Assembly: GCA_050734915.1 (NCBI GenBank)
Contig: JBOHUX010000093.1
Location: 1-9,081 of the forward strand
DNA: 9,081 nucleotides
Direction of reading: 5' to 3'
DNA from: JBOHUX01 sp050734915
GTDB taxonomy: Bacteria; Chloroflexota; Dormibacteria; Dormibacterales; Dormibacteraceae
Shown here piece after piece: positions 1-6,093 of this stretch; within the stretch, counting starts at the first letter, position 1; every line of letters begins with the position of its first letter. A program made the translations under genes and the position numbers. Below the pieces are notes generated by a model. It saw only the letters and a list, made by a program, of their open reading frames with translations. It did no database searches and had not been told where the DNA came from.

Positions 1-527
1 CAGCCCCGCTGCCCGCAGGCGCAGAGGGGTCCGCCGGGATCGAGGATCATGTGCCCGACCTCGCCCGCGGTGCCGTGCGCGCCGGCAAAGAGCCGACCCT
101 CCAGGATCAGGCCGGAGCCGATGCCGGTGCTCCAGGTCACGTAGACGAGGTTGCGGGCACCGCGCCCCGCTCCCCGCGTCAACTCGCCGACGGCGGCCAC
201 GTTGGCGTCGTTCTCGACGTGGACGGGAGCCCTCAGGGCGTCGGAGAGCAGCTGGCCGAGGGGAAGGTTCTTCCTCCAGCCCGGCAGATTGGGGGGATTG
301 ACGAGCACGCCGCGAACCGGATCGAGCGGCCCCGGCGCGCCCACCCCCGCCACCCACACCGGCTCGGACCGCGCCAGCCGGCCGATCGCGGCCGCCGCCC
401 AGCGCACCGTCCCCGCGGGGCCGCCGAGCTCCGGCGTGCGCGCCCTCCGGGTACCCAGGATCCGCCCGTCGGAGCCGGCGACGGCGACCCGGATCTGCGT
501 CCCTCCCAAATCGATGCCGGCGATCAT
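1..527 (-). CDS. ROK-family sugar kinase (glucokinase-like), N-terminal 175 codons, truncated by window edge
   Basis: Cytoplasmic ATP-dependent sugar kinase of the ROK family, which phosphorylates glucose or a related hexose or amino sugar. Translating from the ATG at 527-525 gives an open frame to the left edge. Visible motifs are the N-terminal phosphate-binding loop GIDLGGTQIR (residues 4-13), the catalytic segment VENDAN (104-109, with D107 as the expected base), the STGIGSG glycine loop (133-139), HGTAGEVGH (151-159) and the start of the ROK zinc site, CACG (169-172) followed by a probable Cys at 176. The remaining C-terminal half lies off the window. It sits 48 nt after selB in the same direction, so read-through is possible, but a -10-like hexamer 8 nt before the ATG suggests its own leaderless promoter. 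There is no convincing Shine-Dalgarno. Family assignment is firm. The sugar specificity cannot be read from this part, and a ROK transcriptional repressor is unlikely because no N-terminal helix-turn-helix precedes the kinase fold. Confidence 0.9.
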   Translation of the reverse strand, partial: MIAGIDLGGTQIRVAVAGSDGRILGTRRARTPELGGPAGTVRWAAAAIGRLARSEPVWVAGVGAPGPLDPVRGVLVNPPNLPGWRKNLPLGQLLSDALRAPVHVENDANVAAVGELTRGAGRGARNLVYVTWSTGIGSGLILEGRLFAGAHGTAGEVGHMILDPGGPLCACGQRG

Positions 528-535
528 GCCTGGTA

Positions 536-541
536 AGACTA
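536..541 (-). promoter_or_regulatory. -10-like hexamer TAGTCT, candidate leaderless promoter of the ROK gene
   Basis: On the minus strand TAGTCT lies 8 nt before the ROK ATG, inside the 48-nt selB-ROK gap. It fits TANNNT, and at this distance transcription would start at or next to the A of the ATG. No clear -35 hexamer is visible. Two other unit heads in the window have nearly the same spacing, which raises confidence in an otherwise short motif. Confidence 0.5.
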
Positions 542-575
542 GCGACCCCTCCCCCCCGGGCCCCTCCGCGCCGTT

Positions 576-2411
576 CTAGCGAATGACCCGGCCGTCGCCC
601 ACCCGGCGGGTGACGCGCTCGGAGTCGAGGTGCTCGAGCAGCGCCAGCATCGGGCGGCGCGTCGAATGCAGGCGGTCGCGGAGCCCGGCGACGGTGACCG
701 CACCCTCCGCCGCAACAACCTCCCGCACCGCGCGCACGGCGCTCTCGTAGGCCGCGCGCGTGAAGGCGACGTCCTCCGACAGCCTGACCACCTGCCCGCT
801 TCCCACCAGCGCCCGGAACAGCTCCCTGCCGGCGCCCGCCTCGCTGATCGCATCCGAGATCGAGGGCGGCGAGTGGGGATCACGGCCAAGCACGTCGAGC
901 AGGCGCTCGGCGGGACCCTCGGCGATCTCGAGCTCGACCTGGTGGTCGGGCAGCGCGACCGCGCCCGCGGCCTCGCGAATGGTGCCATCCTCGACGAGCG
1001 CGCGCAGGATCGCACCGAAGGCGGGCGCCTCCAGGCCGAGGCGGCTCTTCAGCTCCTCCCGAGGCATGCCCGCCCGCAGGGGGTGCTCGTGGTGATAGCC
1101 CGCCAGCTCCGAGCCGGCGAGATCGGCAAGGCGCCCCCACGCCTCGGTCGAGAAGTAGAGGTCTCCGGCCCGCCGCGCGGGGAGGCTCGCCAGCGCGGCG
1201 GGGTCGAAACGGCTCGCCCTCGCCAGCGCCGCCGCCGTGGCGCCGCGTGGGAACTTGCGGAGCTCCTCCGCCAGCCCGGCCCCGTGCAGCCGGCGTTCGA
1301 GCGATCCCACCACCTCGGGGTCGCGGCGAAGATGCCGCCGGGGGGCGACGTCCACGAAGGCGCCCCCCGCGAGCGTCGTCGAGGGGCTGGGCAGGCGGAG
1401 GACGAAGCGGTCGCCGGCATCCACGGCGACCGGCTCCGCCAGGTAGAGCTGAAGCCAGCCGGCGGCGCCCGCCTCGATGGTGTCCCCCCCCAGCACGATG
1501 GCTCGCGCGCTCACTTCCGCCGTGCCGGTGTGGAGCCTCAGCTGGGCGCCGTGGCGCAGCGCGCGCGGGCTGTCGGCCAGCACCCGGACCCGGGCGTCTA
1601 TCCGCCGCGTCGCCGCCAGGCTGCCGGGGAGCGCCAGCACGTCGCCCCGCCGAAGACCTTCCCGATCGATTCCGATCAGGTTGGCGGCGACCCGGCTCCC
1701 GGGCTCCGCCACCTCGACCCGGCGGTTGTGCTGCTGGAGCCCTCGGACGCGTACGCGACGCCCGGCGGGGAGCGCCTCCAGCTGCTCGCCCACTCGCAGA
1801 GCACCGTCGACCAGGGTCCCCGTCACCACCGTCCCGAAGCCACCGACCGTGAACACCCGATCGACCGGGAGCCGGGGGCGCCCGTGGTCGAGGCGCGGCG
1901 ATGTGCGGTCGAGGAGGCGGTCCAGGCAAGCGCGCAGGTCCTCGATGCCGGCGCCGGTCGCGGCGGAGACGGGGAGGATCTCGGCCCCGGCCAGCGAGGT
2001 CCCTGCCAGCCGCTCGGCGAGGTCGGCGGTGACCAGGCGGAGCCAGTCCTCCTCGACCAGGTCCACCTTGGTCAGCGCGACCACCCCGCGGTCGATCTCG
2101 AGGAGCTGCACGATGTCGAGGTGTTCGACGGTCTGCGGCATCACCCCCTCGTCGGCGGCGACCACGAGCAGCACGGCGTCGACGCCGTGGACGCCGGCGA
2201 GCATGTTCCGGATGAATCGCGCGTGGCCGGGGACGTCCACGAAGCCGACCAAGCGTCCGCTCGGCAGCGTCAGGTAGGCGAAGCCGAGGTCGATGGTCAT
2301 CCCGCGCCGCTTCTCCTCCTCGAGTCGATCGGGATCGATGCCGGTCAGGGCGTGGATGAGCGTCGACTTGCCGTGATCGACGTGCCCGGCGGTTCCGATG
2401 ACGTGGCTCAA
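576..2411 (-). CDS. selB: Selenocysteine-specific translation elongation factor SelB
   Basis: GTPase that carries selenocysteinyl-tRNA to the ribosome and recodes UGA at a SECIS hairpin. It has 611 aa, close to the roughly 610 aa usual for bacterial SelB. Starting from TTG, G1 is GHVDHGKST (residues 9-17), followed by the SelB-typical GMTIDLGFAY (37-46), G3 DVPGH (59-63), G4 TKVD (114-117) and G5 SA (149-150). The domain II opening is PVDRVFTVGGFGTVVTGT (182-199). The C-terminal 200 or so residues are the winged-helix SECIS-binding part, ending LLEHLDSERVTRRVGDGRVIR-like, as in other SelB proteins. The start is the TTG at 2411-2409, which overlaps the selA stop as TTGA. The next in-frame ATG (codon 38) would remove the P-loop, and nothing upstream resembles SelB. 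No Shine-Dalgarno is seen, so translation is probably coupled to selA. All GTPase motifs are intact, so it should be functional. Confidence 0.97.
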   Translation of the reverse strand: MSHVIGTAGHVDHGKSTLIHALTGIDPDRLEEEKRRGMTIDLGFAYLTLPSGRLVGFVDVPGHARFIRNMLAGVHGVDAVLLVVAADEGVMPQTVEHLDIVQLLEIDRGVVALTKVDLVEEDWLRLVTADLAERLAGTSLAGAEILPVSAATGAGIEDLRACLDRLLDRTSPRLDHGRPRLPVDRVFTVGGFGTVVTGTLVDGALRVGEQLEALPAGRRVRVRGLQQHNRRVEVAEPGSRVAANLIGIDREGLRRGDVLALPGSLAATRRIDARVRVLADSPRALRHGAQLRLHTGTAEVSARAIVLGGDTIEAGAAGWLQLYLAEPVAVDAGDRFVLRLPSPSTTLAGGAFVDVAPRRHLRRDPEVVGSLERRLHGAGLAEELRKFPRGATAAALARASRFDPAALASLPARRAGDLYFSTEAWGRLADLAGSELAGYHHEHPLRAGMPREELKSRLGLEAPAFGAILRALVEDGTIREAAGAVALPDHQVELEIAEGPAERLLDVLGRDPHSPPSISDAISEAGAGRELFRALVGSGQVVRLSEDVAFTRAAYESAVRAVREVVAAEGAVTVAGLRDRLHSTRRPMLALLEHLDSERVTRRVGDGRVIR

Positions 2412-3757
2412 GGGGGGCGGGAGGCGAGCGCCACAGCCGCTTCGACCGCGTCCAGAAGTGGGTCGTCCTCGCCGCCGAGAACGGTCCGCGGATCGAGGCA
2501 GCACATCTCGGCCTCCACGCGCGCGATCACCGGCGGCACGCCCCCCCGCAGGGCCCTGACGAGCCGCGACGCGGGCCCGAGAAGGCCCAGCAGCACGGTC
2601 GGCAGGCCGCGTTCCGGCATGGAACCGCCTCCGGCCGTCGACTCCGCCTCCACCAGGACCGTCTCCACGCCCCGGTCGGCGAGCTTGACCCCCCACCAGG
2701 CCGCCCGCCGGCGCAGCTCGGCCGGCGTCGCCGACAGCATCCGCGCCACCGGCTGGTCCAGGGCCCGCCCCAGCCGGCGCTCGCGGATGGTTGCCTCGAG
2801 AGCCGCCAGCGTCATCTTGTCCACCCGCACGGCGCGCGCCAGCGGGTGGCGCGCCATCTTCGAGATCGGCTCGCGGCTGCCCAGCGCGATACCCGCCTGA
2901 GGGCCGCCGAGCAGCTTGTCAGCGGAGAAGAGGACCACGTCCGCGTGCGCGAGCGACTCCGCCACCGAGGGCTCCCCGGCCACCTCGTCGAGGGCGCCGC
3001 TGCCGACGTCGTCGATGACGAGGAGCCCGCGGGCGCGGGCGAGCGCCGCCATCTCCGCCAGCGAGGCGGACTCGGTGAAGCCGGTGACCCGGAAGTTCGA
3101 GGTGTGGACGCGCAGCAGCGCGCCCGTGCGCTCCGTGATGGCGGCCTCGTAGTCGGCCGCCCGGGTCCGGTTGGTGGTGCCGACCTCGACCAGGCGGGCC
3201 CCCGACAGCCTCATCACGTCCGGCATCCGGAAGGAGCCGCCGATCTCGACCAGCTGCCCCCGCGAGACGATCACCTCACGCCGGCGGCAGAGGGCGGTCA
3301 GGGAGAGGAGGACGGCGGCGGCATTGTTGTTGACCGCCAGCGCCGCCTCGGCGCCGGTGAGGCGCCGCAGCAGGGCCGAGATGTGGGTGCGCCGCTCGCC
3401 CCGACGGCCCGTCGATAGGTCGAGCTCCAGGTTGCTGTAGCCCTGGCCGATCTCGGCGGCCGCGCGGGCGGCGGCCGTCGAGAGGGGCGCGCGGCCGAGG
3501 TTGGTGTGGAGCACGACGCCGGTGGCGTTGATGACGCGCACAAGGCCCGGCTCGGCCCATGCCCGCAGCCGGCGCTCAACGAGGGCGGCCCGGTCCTCGT
3601 CGGCGACCGCGCCGTCGTGCCGTTCCACTTCGAGCTGGTCGCGGATCGCGTCCACGAGGAGCGCGTGCGGGAAGCGCTCGCGAAGGCCGGCGTAGGCGGG
3701 CTCGTTGACGAGCCGGCCTACCCCGGGCAGGGGAGGAGTCCGTAATACCCGAGACAT
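2408..3757 (-). CDS. selA: L-seryl-tRNA(Sec) selenium transferase SelA
   Basis: PLP-dependent enzyme that converts Ser-tRNA(Sec) to Sec-tRNA(Sec) using selenophosphate. It acts as a large homo-oligomer in the cytoplasm and supplies the substrate of SelB, encoded immediately downstream. The product is 449 aa, within the normal 430-470 range. The N-terminal segment LPGVGRLVNEPAY (10-22) matches the tRNA-binding domain opening of known SelA proteins and supports the ATG at 3757. Other family motifs are INATGVVLHTNLGRAPL (76-92), SNLELDLSTGRRGER (108-122), AVNNNAAAVLL (141-151) and SRGQLVEIGGSFR (165-177). They continue with VGTTNRT (192-198), VHTSNFRVTGFT (217-228), IDDVGSG (248-254) and the PLP lysine segment FSADKLLGGPQAG (277-289, K281). 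The first 40 nt overlap the end of the M50 gene, and the stop overlaps the selB TTG. No Shine-Dalgarno stands out. Confident assignment. Confidence 0.97.
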   Translation of the reverse strand: MSRVLRTPPLPGVGRLVNEPAYAGLRERFPHALLVDAIRDQLEVERHDGAVADEDRAALVERRLRAWAEPGLVRVINATGVVLHTNLGRAPLSTAAARAAAEIGQGYSNLELDLSTGRRGERRTHISALLRRLTGAEAALAVNNNAAAVLLSLTALCRRREVIVSRGQLVEIGGSFRMPDVMRLSGARLVEVGTTNRTRAADYEAAITERTGALLRVHTSNFRVTGFTESASLAEMAALARARGLLVIDDVGSGALDEVAGEPSVAESLAHADVVLFSADKLLGGPQAGIALGSREPISKMARHPLARAVRVDKMTLAALEATIRERRLGRALDQPVARMLSATPAELRRRAAWWGVKLADRGVETVLVEAESTAGGGSMPERGLPTVLLGLLGPASRLVRALRGGVPPVIARVEAEMCCLDPRTVLGGEDDPLLDAVEAAVALASRPP

Positions 3758-4425
3758 TGGCCCACGATGGCGTCCGAGGCGGGAGCGAAGAAGGGGATCA
3801 GCACCACCGCCAGCAGCCGGTAGCCGAGAAAGGAGGCGACGAAGACGACCAGCACCGCCACCATCCAGATCTCCCGGCGGCGCATGTTGGCATCGAAGAA
3901 GAAGCGCGCGTTCCGGTGCCGGAACAGCGCTTCCAGGATCCGCCACCCATCGAGGCCGGGGATCGGGAGGAGGTTGAAGGCGAACGTGGAGAGATTCAGG
4001 AAGAAGATCGCGTAGACGATGAAGGCGACGTAGCCGACGGGAGTCTGGACCAGCGAGGCCTGGTCGATCACCGCGCCCGTCCCGAGGAGGGCGCGGAGAG
4101 CGATCCCGGACACGATCGCCACCAGCAGGTTGCCACCCGGCCCCGCCACCGCGTAGCCGACCCTCCCCCAGACGCCCCGCAGCCGGTATTCGTTGATGGG
4201 CACCGGCTGACCCCAGGCGACCTTGGCCAGGAAGACGGCGATCAAACCGTAGGGTTCGATGAAGAGCCGGGGATCGTATCGGAGAAAGCCCCGGTTGCGC
4301 GGCGTCGGATCCCCCTGCCACTGGGCTGCCAGCGCGTGGGCCATCTCGTGGACGGGGATGGCGACGAGCGCAGCCGGGATCAGGAAGACGGCCGTCACCA
4401 GAAAGACGTACGGGTCGCCGAACAC
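3718..4425 (-). CDS. M50-family (site-2 protease-like) membrane metalloprotease
   Basis: Multi-pass membrane zinc protease of the S2P/M50 superfamily, which cleaves substrates within or near the membrane. The product is 235 aa from the GTG at 4425-4423. The zinc motif HEMAH (residues 26-30) follows a first hydrophobic helix (about 7-24). The second signature, NLLPIPGLDGWRI (151-163, D159 as the third zinc ligand), follows a helix at about 130-150. A conserved AGPGGN segment is at 94-99, and a last helix at about 186-212. No PDZ domain is inserted, so this is the compact S2P form rather than an RseP-type protein. It begins 5 nt after the 80-aa gene and its last 40 nt overlap selA, so it is part of the arsA-selB operon. 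The start has only a weak GAGG 3 nt upstream, so coupling is more likely. The physiological substrate is unknown; a release-type role on an anti-sigma factor is possible, but no such partner is adjacent. Confidence 0.92.
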   Translation of the reverse strand: MFGDPYVFLVTAVFLIPAALVAIPVHEMAHALAAQWQGDPTPRNRGFLRYDPRLFIEPYGLIAVFLAKVAWGQPVPINEYRLRGVWGRVGYAVAGPGGNLLVAIVSGIALRALLGTGAVIDQASLVQTPVGYVAFIVYAIFFLNLSTFAFNLLPIPGLDGWRILEALFRHRNARFFFDANMRRREIWMVAVLVVFVASFLGYRLLAVVLIPFFAPASDAIVGQCLGYYGLLPCPG

Positions 4426-4430
4426 CCGCC

Positions 4431-4673
4431 TCAGTCGACCTCGATCCGCGTCGGGCGCCGGCGGGCCGGGGCCCGGCGGCGAGGGGTGCGGGGCGGCACC
4501 CCGCGGCGCGTGCCCGCCTGGTGCTCGTACATGATCACCACCGCGGTCAGCAGCTCGCGCTGGGCGTTGAGGAGGTGGACCTCCGCCTCCGGCGGCACCA
4601 CGTCCCGAACCAACCCCCCGATCCGGCGGAGCAGATCGGCCCAGAGCTCGTGGTCACGGGCACCCGGGCTCAC
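4431..4673 (-). CDS. Small conserved-looking protein of unknown function, coupled to the ArsA-like ATPase
   Basis: I do not recognise this 80-aa protein. Its GTG start (4673-4671) overlaps the arsA stop as GTGA, and its stop is 5 nt from the M50 start, so it is embedded in a tight operon and very likely translated. Residues 5-27 (ARDHELWADLLRRIGGLVRD) can form an amphipathic helix. Residues 32-52 (VHLLNAQRELLTAVVIMYEH) form a second, more hydrophobic helix that is too polar to be a sure membrane segment. Residues 55-77 are rich in Arg and Pro (PRTPRRRAPARRRPTR), a disordered basic tail that could bind membrane phospholipid, RNA or an acidic partner. There are no cysteines and no enzyme motif. 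Its position suggests an accessory subunit of the ATPase, but that is inference from context only. Confidence 0.8.
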   Translation of the reverse strand: MSPGARDHELWADLLRRIGGLVRDVVPPEAEVHLLNAQRELLTAVVIMYEHQAGTRRGVPPRTPRRRAPARRRPTRIEVD

Positions 4674-5893
4674 CGGCGGGCAGACCTGGAGCCGCCCCTG
4701 GCTCCCGCCTCCGTCCCCTCGCCACCCTCGAGCCTGCCGAACCGGACCCGCAGCTCATCGCCCTCCATCGCGGCACCCAGCGTCCGGCGCTGCGCCAGCA
4801 CCCGGGGAAGGGCGATCTCACGCCGGTAGGGGCCGATCGTCACGAACAGCTCCTCGCCGTGCCGCGCCAGATCGATCTCCGACTTCTCCGTGAAGGGCAC
4901 CTTGAGGGCGAGGACGTACTCCTCGCCCGTCTTCTCGACCCGCTGCGAGCTGCCCTCGTAGAAGCGCCACGAGGGATCCTCGGCGCCGTAGATGGCGGAC
5001 GCCATCTTGGTCAGCATCCTCTCTCCCACCACTTCGCGATCGAACAGCGGCACCGTGAAGATGGGGATCGGCGAGAAGGACTTCGCGACCTCGGCCTCGT
5101 AGCGTTCGTGAATCCGCCGCCAGCCCCGGAAGAGATCGTCCTGGACACTGTCCGGGATCTGGCGATTGACCACGATGGCGTCCGTCACGTAGCCGTAGAG
5201 GCTGAGGTAGGTGAAGGCGCGCTTGGCCTCCTTGATGACCATCTTCTCGAGGTTGAGGACGATCCGCATGGTGGTCACCGAGCTGTCGGTGAGCACCACC
5301 TTCATGCCCTCCAGGTCGAGCAGGAGATCCTTGATCGAGGCGTAGATCTCGTCGCCGGGGAGCGGGAGGTCCATGAGCGGCTGCAGGACCGGCCGCGCCA
5401 CCCTCATCGCCCGACGCTCCCAGGGGAAGACCTTGTTGAGCCACCAGCGCGCGACGTCGGGGAAGGTCAGCAGCTGGAGGGTCTCGCCGGTGGGGGCGCA
5501 GTCGACGATGATCACGTCGTGGTCGGCCCTGGCCGCGTAGTGCTTGATCCACATCAGGGAGGCGACCTCCTCCATTCCCGGAGGGTTGGCGACCTCCTCC
5601 GCGATCACGTCGTCGAGGCCCTGGGTGGAGAAGACCCTGACCGCGTAGTCGTGAAGGCGGCGCCAGTGCCGCTCCATCTCGTGCAGCGCGGAAACCTCGT
5701 GCGCCCAGAGGTTGTCCCCCACCCTCTCGGCCTCCGGCCCCAGCTCCACGTCGAAGGAGTCGCCCAGCGAGTGGGCGGCGTCGGTGCTCATGATCAGCGT
5801 CCGGTAGCCGGCCTTGGAGCAGGCGACGGCGGTCGCGGCGGCGACCGACGTCTTGCCCACGCCGCCCTTGCCCGTGAAGAGGATCACCCGCAC
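4670..5893 (-). CDS. ArsA/Get3-family ATPase with C-terminal Hsp20-like domain
   Basis: Soluble deviant-Walker P-loop ATPase of the ArsA/Get3 (TRC40) group, 407 aa, a single ATPase half. Motifs: P-loop GKGGVGKT (8-15), switch I STDAAHSLGDSF (36-47), PPGMEEVASLMWI (104-116), switch II DCAPTGET (131-138), the adenine-contacting VNRQIPD (242-248) and PLFDREVVG (282-290). Residues about 325-387 match the small beta-sandwich (ArsA-HSP20) domain that many bacterial homologues carry at the C-terminus. The extreme C-terminus is a Gly/Arg-rich tail. Only two cysteines exist (C25 and the switch II C132), so the metal-binding cysteine triad of arsenite-pump ArsA and the CxxC of Get3 are both absent. No arsB, arsR or arsC is nearby. 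I therefore read it as a Get3-like targeting or chaperone ATPase rather than an arsenic resistance protein. The GTG at 5893 is chosen because it sits 9 nt after a TATACT box and directly before RVILFTGKGG. It heads the five-gene operon. Confidence 0.93.
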   Translation of the reverse strand: MRVILFTGKGGVGKTSVAAATAVACSKAGYRTLIMSTDAAHSLGDSFDVELGPEAERVGDNLWAHEVSALHEMERHWRRLHDYAVRVFSTQGLDDVIAEEVANPPGMEEVASLMWIKHYAARADHDVIIVDCAPTGETLQLLTFPDVARWWLNKVFPWERRAMRVARPVLQPLMDLPLPGDEIYASIKDLLLDLEGMKVVLTDSSVTTMRIVLNLEKMVIKEAKRAFTYLSLYGYVTDAIVVNRQIPDSVQDDLFRGWRRIHERYEAEVAKSFSPIPIFTVPLFDREVVGERMLTKMASAIYGAEDPSWRFYEGSSQRVEKTGEEYVLALKVPFTEKSEIDLARHGEELFVTIGPYRREIALPRVLAQRRTLGAAMEGDELRVRFGRLEGGEGTEAGARGGSRSARR

Positions 5894-5902
5894 TGTGAGG
5901 TG

Positions 5903-5908
5903 AGTATA
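5903..5908 (-). promoter_or_regulatory. -10 hexamer TATACT of the arsA-selB operon, candidate leaderless start
   Basis: TATACT on the minus strand, a 5/6 match to TATAAT, lies 9 nt before the GTG of the ArsA-like gene. Transcription starting 6-8 nt downstream would leave a leader of only about 1-3 nt. No -35 consensus is visible at 16-18 nt. There is no Shine-Dalgarno between the box and the GTG, which supports leaderless initiation. Confidence 0.6.
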
Positions 5909-5922
5909 GGTGTGGTCACCGA

Positions 5923-5932
5923 GGGGATCCCC
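5923..5932. promoter_or_regulatory. Perfect palindrome GGGGATCCCC at the -35 position of the arsA promoter
   Basis: A ten-base perfect palindrome placed about 27-36 nt upstream of the inferred arsA transcription start, where a -35 element would sit. This location would suit a repressor operator. In GC-rich DNA, short G/C palindromes are common, so this is weak evidence alone. Confidence 0.25.
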
Positions 5933-5942
5933 CCGCCTCCGG

Positions 5943-5963
5943 GGCGACGGGACAGGCGTCGCC
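5943..5963. repeat. 7-bp inverted repeat (GGCGACG / CGTCGCC, 7-nt loop) between divergent arsA and DUF1003
   Basis: Perfect arms at 5943-5949 and 5957-5963 with loop GGACAGG. It sits about 50-70 bp before the arsA start codon in the divergent intergenic region 5894-6093, so it may be a regulator-binding dyad for either gene. No terminator role is likely because both flanking genes read away from it. The rest of this 200-bp region holds the arsA -10 box, the palindrome at 5923, the small hairpin at 6036 and the DUF1003 ribosome-binding site. No tRNA fold could be made. Confidence 0.35.
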
Positions 5964-6035
5964 GGCGCCGCGAGACAGGGTCGCCGAGCGGTAATAGCAT
6001 GGCGTCCAACGGTCAACCCCGGCCGTCAGTCCGCA

Positions 6036-6052
6036 GGTTCGGCTCGAGAACC
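6036..6052 (+). repeat. Small hairpin (GGTTC / GAACC, 7-nt loop) in the probable DUF1003 leader
   Basis: Perfect 5-bp arms at 6036-6040 and 6048-6052 around GGCTCGA. It lies 42 nt before the DUF1003 ATG. It superficially resembles a tRNA arm, but the loop lacks both the TTCRA of a T-loop and the U33 of an anticodon loop, and no other arms pair. Confidence 0.25.
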
Positions 6053-6077
6053 AAGGGCGCGTTCGGGGCCAGTTGTT

Positions 6078-6083
6078 AGGAGG
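6078..6083 (+). promoter_or_regulatory. Shine-Dalgarno AGGAGG of the DUF1003 gene
   Basis: A full AGGAGG ends 10 nt before the ATG at 6094 and decides that start over the in-frame TTG at 6073, which lies upstream of the ribosome-binding site itself. It is the only strong Shine-Dalgarno seen at any gene start in the window. Confidence 0.8.
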
Positions 6084-6093
6084 GAACCGACAG

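Noticed and set aside
1484..1491. Run of eight C (G8 on the coding strand) inside selB, possible slippage or frameshift site
   Set aside because: The SelB frame is intact across it and no conserved alternative frame follows. Single G runs are expected at this GC content.
630..2900. 756-codon open frame on the plus strand, antisense to selB and selA
   Set aside because: It is the high-GC mirror of selB and the end of selA, whose minus-strand products carry complete family motifs. The plus-strand translation is low-complexity Arg/Gly/Pro/Ala with no domain.
4670..5893. Arsenic resistance function for the ArsA-like ATPase
   Set aside because: It has no metal-site cysteines and no ars partner genes, and the context is a membrane protease operon.
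5960..6060. Possible tRNA, because GCCGAGCGG resembles a D-arm and GCAGGTTCGGCTC resembles a tRNA(Sec) T-arm
   Set aside because: The T-stem does not pair around TTC, the D-loop would be about 15 nt, no anticodon stem forms and no acceptor stem can be built.
4859..6079. 406-codon plus-strand open frame antisense to the ArsA-like gene
   Set aside because: Same cause: antisense shadow of a confident gene. Its composition is His/Asp/Val/Leu repeats without recognisable motifs.
5999..6079. 26-codon leader ORF whose TAG overlaps the DUF1003 AGGAGG
   Set aside because: It has no ribosome-binding site or closely placed -10 box and is just the end of the antisense shadow frame. The stop/SD overlap may be chance.
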